Origin: Desulfobacterales bacterium | Lineage (GTDB): Bacteria > Desulfobacterota > Desulfobacteria > Desulfobacterales > 4be13 | Direction of reading: 5' to 3' | DNA: 27,828 nt | Assembly (NCBI GenBank): GCA_029934695.1 | Contig: JAOZLU010000021.1 | Coordinates: forward strand, 1 to 27,828 | Shown: positions 23,354 to 27,828 of the stretch, piece by piece | How the letters are laid out: each line of letters starts with the position of its first letter | Position numbering within the stretch: the stretch's first letter is position 1 | The notes under the pieces: generated by a model | The model's database searches: none | Seen by the model: the letters and a program-made list of their open reading frames with translations, nothing else | What the model was told of the DNA's origin: nothing | Made by a program: the position numbers and the translations under genes

Positions 23354-24367
23354 ATGAGCACTCAAAAATTAAGAAAAGAGCGGATTGACCGCGGGATCAA
23401 AGTCAGATCAGACGGACTTTATGCATTAATGTCTCTGCGGGAACTTTCCTATCTGACGCTGCCCCGATTTGTTCTGATTGCCGGAATGCTGTCTCTTCCA
23501 TTCCTGATGCCGGATATGTACTGGCAGAGGGTTATTTCAATTGTCTGTATTTATGCCATTCTGGCCCTGAGTTTTGATTTTTTGGCTCACTATGTGGGAC
23601 TGGTTTCATTGGGAGGAGCATTTTTCATCGGAACAGGAGGGTATGTTGCCGGGATATTAAATTCATATTATGGCATTCCTCCTGTTCTCACTGTTCCTCT
23701 TGCTGCAATTATCGGCGGTGCCATCTGCACACTGATGCTCCTGCCCTGCCTGCCATTGAAAGGGGTGTATTTTGCCATTGTGACTTTGATGTATCCCTTA
23801 TTTATGGCAAGGATAATTGAAGCCTTTGATCTTTTCGGAGGTACAGACGGACTGGCCGGAATTGACAGTTTTTCTTCTGCTTTTGCAGAGCAGTATCTTG
23901 TGATCTGCACAGTGCTGATTTTTTTATTTGGGTTACGGCGGTTTGTCACAACAGATATGGGTCTGATCTTTACAGCTGTCATGGACAATGACCAGGCAGT
24001 GAAAGCCTCGGGTATCAATATTACCAAATACAAGGCACTTGCCGTATTCATTGCCTCTTCTGCGGGATGTATGGCAGGTGCGTGCCTCACACATATCTAC
24101 ATGTGGTCAGGCATATCCCAGTTTGCCCTTGATTTTTCCATATTGCCTATTGCAGCCACAGTTATTGGCGGTGCCGGAACACTTGCAGGACCTGTTTTGG
24201 GGTGTTTTATCCTGGTTCCTGTATCCGAGCTTTTAAGGGATTTCGGAACATTGAGAATTGTATTTTACGCATCCGTTCTTGTCGGATTCATCCTTTTCAG
24301 AAGTGACGGTATCATGGTTTTTATGCAAAGAAAATATGAACAGTTTGAAAGGTGGACAAAAATATGA
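23354..24367 (+). CDS. livM: Liv-type ABC transporter permease LivM
   Basis: This 337-residue inner-membrane permease has a cytoplasmic N-terminal extension of about 35 residues, then many membrane segments. Family landmarks are AILALSFDFLAHYVGLVSLG, GGAFFIGTGGYVAG, PLKGVYFAIVTLMYP, FGGTDGLAGI, VKASGINITKYKALAVFIAS and the coupling loop VIGGAGTLAGPVLG. It starts three bases after livH, and its stop overlaps the livG ATG (ATGA), so the permease and ATPase genes are translated together. Confidence 0.9.
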   Translation: MSTQKLRKERIDRGIKVRSDGLYALMSLRELSYLTLPRFVLIAGMLSLPFLMPDMYWQRVISIVCIYAILALSFDFLAHYVGLVSLGGAFFIGTGGYVAGILNSYYGIPPVLTVPLAAIIGGAICTLMLLPCLPLKGVYFAIVTLMYPLFMARIIEAFDLFGGTDGLAGIDSFSSAFAEQYLVICTVLIFLFGLRRFVTTDMGLIFTAVMDNDQAVKASGINITKYKALAVFIASSAGCMAGACLTHIYMWSGISQFALDFSILPIAATVIGGAGTLAGPVLGCFILVPVSELLRDFGTLRIVFYASVLVGFILFRSDGIMVFMQRKYEQFERWTKI

Positions 24368-25161
24368 ATCAGGATATGGCTGAACCTATTTTACAAATGG
24401 ATAAAACATCCAAGTCCTTCGGTGGTGTTCAGGCTCTCAGAGATGTCAGCTTTGATGTTTTCCCAGGTGATGTCTTAGGTATCATAGGACCCAACGGATC
24501 AGGAAAGACTACCATTGTCAATTGCATCACAGGTTTTGTGAAACCCACATCAGGCAGGGTTTATTTTAAAGGTGAGGATATTACAGGTCGGCAACCCCAT
24601 AAGGTTGCCGATCTTGGTGTGACAAGAACATTCCAGATCATGCGACCTTATTACAGCTTACCTGCCTATAAGAATCTTGTCATTCCGCTATTTTCCCCCA
24701 GAGCCAAACGGACAGGGGGATGGCGGGGTGGCGGTCGCCTTGGGAACCGGCAGACAATTGCCATTGATATTCTGGAAGAGATCGGATTTGAAAGGGACTC
24801 CTATATTCCTTTCAAAAAAACATCCACTTTGCCTACAGGGTACTTGAAACGGCTGGAACTTGCCAGATGTCTTGCACTGAAACCTGAGATTATTATCTGT
24901 GATGAAGTATTTTCCGGACTTTCCATGAGCGAGATAGCTTCCATGGTGCCGTTGATTCAACGACTTCAGGATGAAGGCATTACCATCGTCATGATTGAAC
25001 ACCGATTAAGGGAGCTTTTTCAGGTTGCCAACCGTGTCATGGTCTTAAATTTTGGCCAGAAACTGACTGAGGGAACACCGACTGAGGTTATGGCAGATGA
25101 AAAGGTTAAGGAGGCCTATTTTGGATCGGAAGAAGTTGAGGAGGTTATGATATATGCTTGA
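24364..25161 (+). CDS. livG: Liv-type ABC transporter ATPase LivG
   Basis: This is a 265-residue cytoplasmic ATPase. Walker A is GPNGSGKTT, the Q-loop region TRTFQIMRPY, Walker B IIICDEVFSGLS and the switch His VMIEH. The ABC signature, usually LSGGQ or LSYGQ, is LPTGY here, a clear departure, though the partner LivF keeps LSGGE. The ATG at 24364 overlaps the livM stop and has AAGGTGG upstream; the GTG at 24352 lies inside that ribosome site. The C-terminus EAYFGSEE is typical of the family. Confidence 0.88.
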   Translation: MNQDMAEPILQMDKTSKSFGGVQALRDVSFDVFPGDVLGIIGPNGSGKTTIVNCITGFVKPTSGRVYFKGEDITGRQPHKVADLGVTRTFQIMRPYYSLPAYKNLVIPLFSPRAKRTGGWRGGGRLGNRQTIAIDILEEIGFERDSYIPFKKTSTLPTGYLKRLELARCLALKPEIIICDEVFSGLSMSEIASMVPLIQRLQDEGITIVMIEHRLRELFQVANRVMVLNFGQKLTEGTPTEVMADEKVKEAYFGSEEVEEVMIYA

Positions 25162-25903
25162 AGCCAAGGATCTGATGGTTTTTTACGAGAATATGCTGGC
25201 TCTTAACAATATCAGTATCAAATGTGATGATAACCAGATTGTCGGAGTGTTCGGAGCAAACAGTGCGGGCAAGTCAACTCTCATGTATGCCTTATCCGGA
25301 ATCATGCTGGATATTCAAAAAAAAGAAGACATGGCAGGAGGGGAAAGGATCACTCTGACAGGAGATGTGCTGCTTCAAAACCGGAGCATCATGGATATGA
25401 AACCAAGTCTTCGGGCAAAGGCCGGAATTATCCTTTGTCCTGAACGACGTCGTCTGTTCAAAGAAAGCAGTGTCCTTGAGAACCTTCGTATTGGTGGATA
25501 TCTTGCAACCAGGGCTGAGGCAAAACAAACCATGGAATATGTTATGGAGGTGTTTCCAGCTTTGATAAAACTGAAGAAACGATTAGGCGGGTTTTTAAGT
25601 GGTGGTGAACAGCAAATGGTTGCCATTGGCAGAGCTTTGATGGCACAGCCCAAGATTCTTTTGCTGGATGAGCCCCTTCTGGGATTAAGCCCATTTATGC
25701 AGTCCACTTTAATCAGGGGAATAAAAGTTATTCAGGAAGAAAGAAATATTTCTGTTATTATATCTGAACAATATGCCCGACCAGTGTTCCCTATTGTGGA
25801 TTATGCCTATATCCTTGAAAATGGGGCGGCTGTCATGGAAGGAACACGGGAGGAACTCATGGATAATCCGGATGTGAAAGCAGCATATTTTGGTGTTTCA
25901 TAA
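25154..25903 (+). CDS. livF: Liv-type ABC transporter ATPase LivF
   Basis: This 249-residue cytoplasmic ATPase forms a pair with LivG. Walker A is GANSAGKST, the Q-loop neighbourhood LCPERRRLFKESSVLENL, the signature FLSGGEQQMVAIGRAL, Walker B LLLDEPLLGLSP and the switch residue is in VIISEQ. The C-terminal VKAAYFGVS is the usual LivF end. The start overlaps livG by eight bases and is preceded by GAGGAGG. A short insertion (QKKEDMAGGERIT) follows the Walker A helix. Confidence 0.9.
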   Translation: MLEAKDLMVFYENMLALNNISIKCDDNQIVGVFGANSAGKSTLMYALSGIMLDIQKKEDMAGGERITLTGDVLLQNRSIMDMKPSLRAKAGIILCPERRRLFKESSVLENLRIGGYLATRAEAKQTMEYVMEVFPALIKLKKRLGGFLSGGEQQMVAIGRALMAQPKILLLDEPLLGLSPFMQSTLIRGIKVIQEERNISVIISEQYARPVFPIVDYAYILENGAAVMEGTREELMDNPDVKAAYFGVS

Positions 25904-25922
25904 AAATAAGGAGTCATCCCAA

Positions 25923-27581
25923 ATGGTGAATAATATCATTCCGCTTGAAGAGGAACTGTCTTTTTCAAGATTTGACAAAATGAGTGAAAAATATCCGGAC
26001 AACACAGCCGTGTCATATCTGGGTGAACATTTTACATATAAACACTTAAGAAACTTAAGCGAACGATTTGCAGGGGGATTGCTGGAATCAGGAGTTAAAA
26101 AAGGAGATAAGGTGCTTTTATATATCCCCAACTGCATCCAGTGGGTGATTGCTTATCTTGGTATCCAAAAGGCCGGGGCAGTCCTTGTCCCGGTTTCCCC
26201 GATTTATACTTCCCATGAAATTGAATATATGATCAATAATTCAGGAGCCGAGACAATTGTCTGCATGGATACTAATTTCGGTTATGTAAAAGAGACCTTT
26301 GCAGGTTCCTGCCTTAAACGAGCCATTGTGACAAATCTTGCAGATCTTTTGCCAGTCTGGAAACGTGCTTCAGGTTTTTTATTTGACAAGGTGCCCAACG
26401 GCAAGGTGGACTATGATGATAAAATTTTATCCTTTAAATCAATTCTTAAAACACAACCTCTGACAACGACTATGGAGATTGATCCTGTCAAAGACCTTTC
26501 TTATATTCTTTACACAGGCGGCACCACAGGTTTTCCAAAAGGTGTGCCCGGCAACCATGTCGGTTCAACATCCTATATTAATGATGTGACCGATGATGTG
26601 GCAGGAGAACATTTAAAGGAAGGTGAAGATGTCTGTATTGCCATTAATCCGTTATTCCATATTATGGCTCTGGGATTTTTTATGGCCATTGGTTTAAATA
26701 AGGGCAACATGGTGGTGCTTATGCCACAACCCCAGACGGATGCCATTTTGGAATCTGTCCGGAGATACAAAGTCAGGTGGTTTTTAGGTGTCCCGGCACT
26801 TTATCGGATGATTCTGGAAAATGACCGAATAGATCAGTATGATTTGTCATCACTGCAATATTGCTTCTGCGGAGGTGATGTGCTGCCGGGCAAAGTCATG
26901 AATCGTTTCAGGGAAAAGTATGATCTTCCCATATACCAGGTTTACGGATCTACTGAAGTCGGGCATGTGACTTACAGTAAAATAGGGACAGAACCAGCTT
27001 CAGGTTCCATTGGCTATCCATTGAAAAGCCGTGAATGTATTGTAGTGGACCCTGTCACCCTGGAATGTGTCGGGGAGGGGGAAAACGGGGAACTTCTTGT
27101 CACCTCTCCTTATACTTTGAAAGAGTACTATGAGAAGCCTGAGGAAACTCAGAAAACATATATTACGGTCAATGACAAAGTCTATTGCAGAATGGGTGAT
27201 TATGTCAGCTGCAAATCCGATGGTGAGCTGGTTTACATGGAAAGATCAGCTGATGTGATCAAGCACAGAGGCTACAGGGTGTCAGCTTCTGAGACTGAGG
27301 CCATACTGCAGGATCATCCTACTGTCATAAATGCCTGTGTAATAGGGATTCCCGATGAAAAGGTGGGGGAACGCATCAAGGCGATTGTAGTGCTCAAGGA
27401 GGATTCAAGAGGTGTCGGCGGTGTTGAACTGATTCGATGGTGCAGTGAAAGGCTTGCCTCATACAAGGTTCCAAGTTATGTGGAGTTCAGGGACATGCTT
27501 CCAAAATCAAAGGTCGGCAAACTGTTGCGCCGTGAAGTCAGAGATGATGAAAAGAGAAGAATGGAGAAAAAGGGCATGTAG
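25923..27581 (+). CDS. AMP-forming acyl-CoA ligase
   Basis: This 552-residue adenylate-forming enzyme converts a carboxylic acid, ATP and CoA to acyl-CoA, AMP and PPi. The P-loop is YILYTGGTTGFPKG (about 194-207), followed by the A5 motif YGSTEVGH, A7-like YCRMGDY, A8 hinge ERSADVIKHRGYRVS and the catalytic lysine of PKSKVGKLLRRE (about 533). The substrate is not decided by these motifs. It starts 19 bases after livF, with AAGGAG nine bases before the ATG; an upstream TTG frame start inside livF is rejected. Its place at the end of the Liv operon suggests it traps the imported acid as a CoA thioester; aromatic or medium-chain acids are reasonable candidates (inference). Confidence 0.9.
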   Translation: MVNNIIPLEEELSFSRFDKMSEKYPDNTAVSYLGEHFTYKHLRNLSERFAGGLLESGVKKGDKVLLYIPNCIQWVIAYLGIQKAGAVLVPVSPIYTSHEIEYMINNSGAETIVCMDTNFGYVKETFAGSCLKRAIVTNLADLLPVWKRASGFLFDKVPNGKVDYDDKILSFKSILKTQPLTTTMEIDPVKDLSYILYTGGTTGFPKGVPGNHVGSTSYINDVTDDVAGEHLKEGEDVCIAINPLFHIMALGFFMAIGLNKGNMVVLMPQPQTDAILESVRRYKVRWFLGVPALYRMILENDRIDQYDLSSLQYCFCGGDVLPGKVMNRFREKYDLPIYQVYGSTEVGHVTYSKIGTEPASGSIGYPLKSRECIVVDPVTLECVGEGENGELLVTSPYTLKEYYEKPEETQKTYITVNDKVYCRMGDYVSCKSDGELVYMERSADVIKHRGYRVSASETEAILQDHPTVINACVIGIPDEKVGERIKAIVVLKEDSRGVGGVELIRWCSERLASYKVPSYVEFRDMLPKSKVGKLLRREVRDDEKRRMEKKGM

Positions 27582-27634
27582 GTGTTTATCACGGGGCACC
27601 TGACCAAATTACCATCAAATTAAGGGGGACCATC

Positions 27635-27745
27635 ATGAAGAAGGGAATCAGAAATTTTTTCAACATTATTTGGAAACAGGGGGAAGCCTGGGCTTCGCTG
27701 CTGTCACCCTGGCCGACACCGACAGGGACGGGGATCCCGAGGTGA
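27635..27745 (+). other. Short ORF with good ribosome site (36 aa), possibly a truncated gene start
   Basis: AAGGGGGA lies five bases before this ATG. The product starts MKKGIRNFFNIIWKQ and then enters GC-rich sequence, where it reads as low-quality peptide and stops. From about 27691 another frame carries FG-GAP-like protein. This looks like the 5' end of the next gene, cut off by a rearrangement, or a chance ORF. Confidence 0.3.
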
Positions 27746-27828
27746 TCGTGGGCAGATTCGTCCTGAACGGTGATTTGTGTGGGAGAACCCGCCCCGGGGC
27801 ATTCAGGCCGTGTATGTCTCGGCCGATG
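27691..27828 (+). pseudogene. FG-GAP/VCBS-like repeat fragment with a frame change, cut by window edge
   Basis: 27691-27770 reads GFAAVTLADTDRDGDPEVIV, a typical calcium-binding FG-GAP repeat of surface proteins. The continuation WENPPRGIQAVYVSAD (27780 on), the expected next part of such a repeat, is in a different frame. There is no start codon with a ribosome site in the FG-GAP frame. The fragment is GC-richer than the Liv operon before it. It is probably a decayed or frameshifted gene; a sequencing error near the contig end is the alternative. Confidence 0.5.

Overview
The window looks like a chromosomal segment of a sulfate-reducing deltaproteobacterium (Desulfobacterota, probably Desulfobacterales, possibly Desulfonema-like). 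This rests on the mixture of gene families (an Scm radical-SAM cassette, long PKD-repeat secreted proteins, a Liv-type transporter beside an acyl-CoA ligase), the moderate GC content and the many short dispersed repeats. The taxonomy is inference; there is no rRNA or other marker here.

Layout. (1) 1-1790, minus strand: a broken DUF29 gene at the left edge, a HEPN/MNT nucleotidyltransferase pair, and two small conserved genes bracketed by copies of a short repeat. (2) 1790-4296, minus: scmD-scmE-scmF, a PqqD-like carrier and two radical SAM/SPASM enzymes of the SynChlorMet cassette, a peptide-modification (RiPP-type) system whose substrate is not apparent here. A PilZ gene lies upstream (4525-4878). 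(3) 5220-12918, minus: two large exported proteins, one with LysM, FecR and Ig-like parts and one with 16 PKD domains. (4) 13508-18259, plus: dnaE, the replicative DNA polymerase III alpha subunit, interrupted in frame by a 415-residue intein with LAGLIDADG endonuclease motifs. (5) 18534-20449, plus: an AAA ATPase and an HNH nuclease with overlapping ends, a Septu (PtuA-PtuB)-like defence pair, followed by a possible 52-residue ORF with a strong ribosome binding site. (6) 21034-27581, plus: livK-livH-livM-livG-livF and an AMP-forming acyl-CoA ligase, which together suggest uptake of an organic acid or amino-acid-like substrate and its activation to a CoA thioester. (7) The right edge carries FG-GAP-like coding sequence split between two frames.

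Intergenic DNA is rich in repeats. There is a MITE-like element in two inverted copies flanking dnaE and the defence pair, a GC-rich palindrome found on both sides of the defence pair and livK, a 26-bp repeat forming a long hairpin near 5.1 kb, a palindromic element near 20.7 kb, and heptamer-like simple repeats. Some of the simple repeats appear to have entered the two exported-protein genes in frame. No CRISPR array, tRNA or rRNA was seen.
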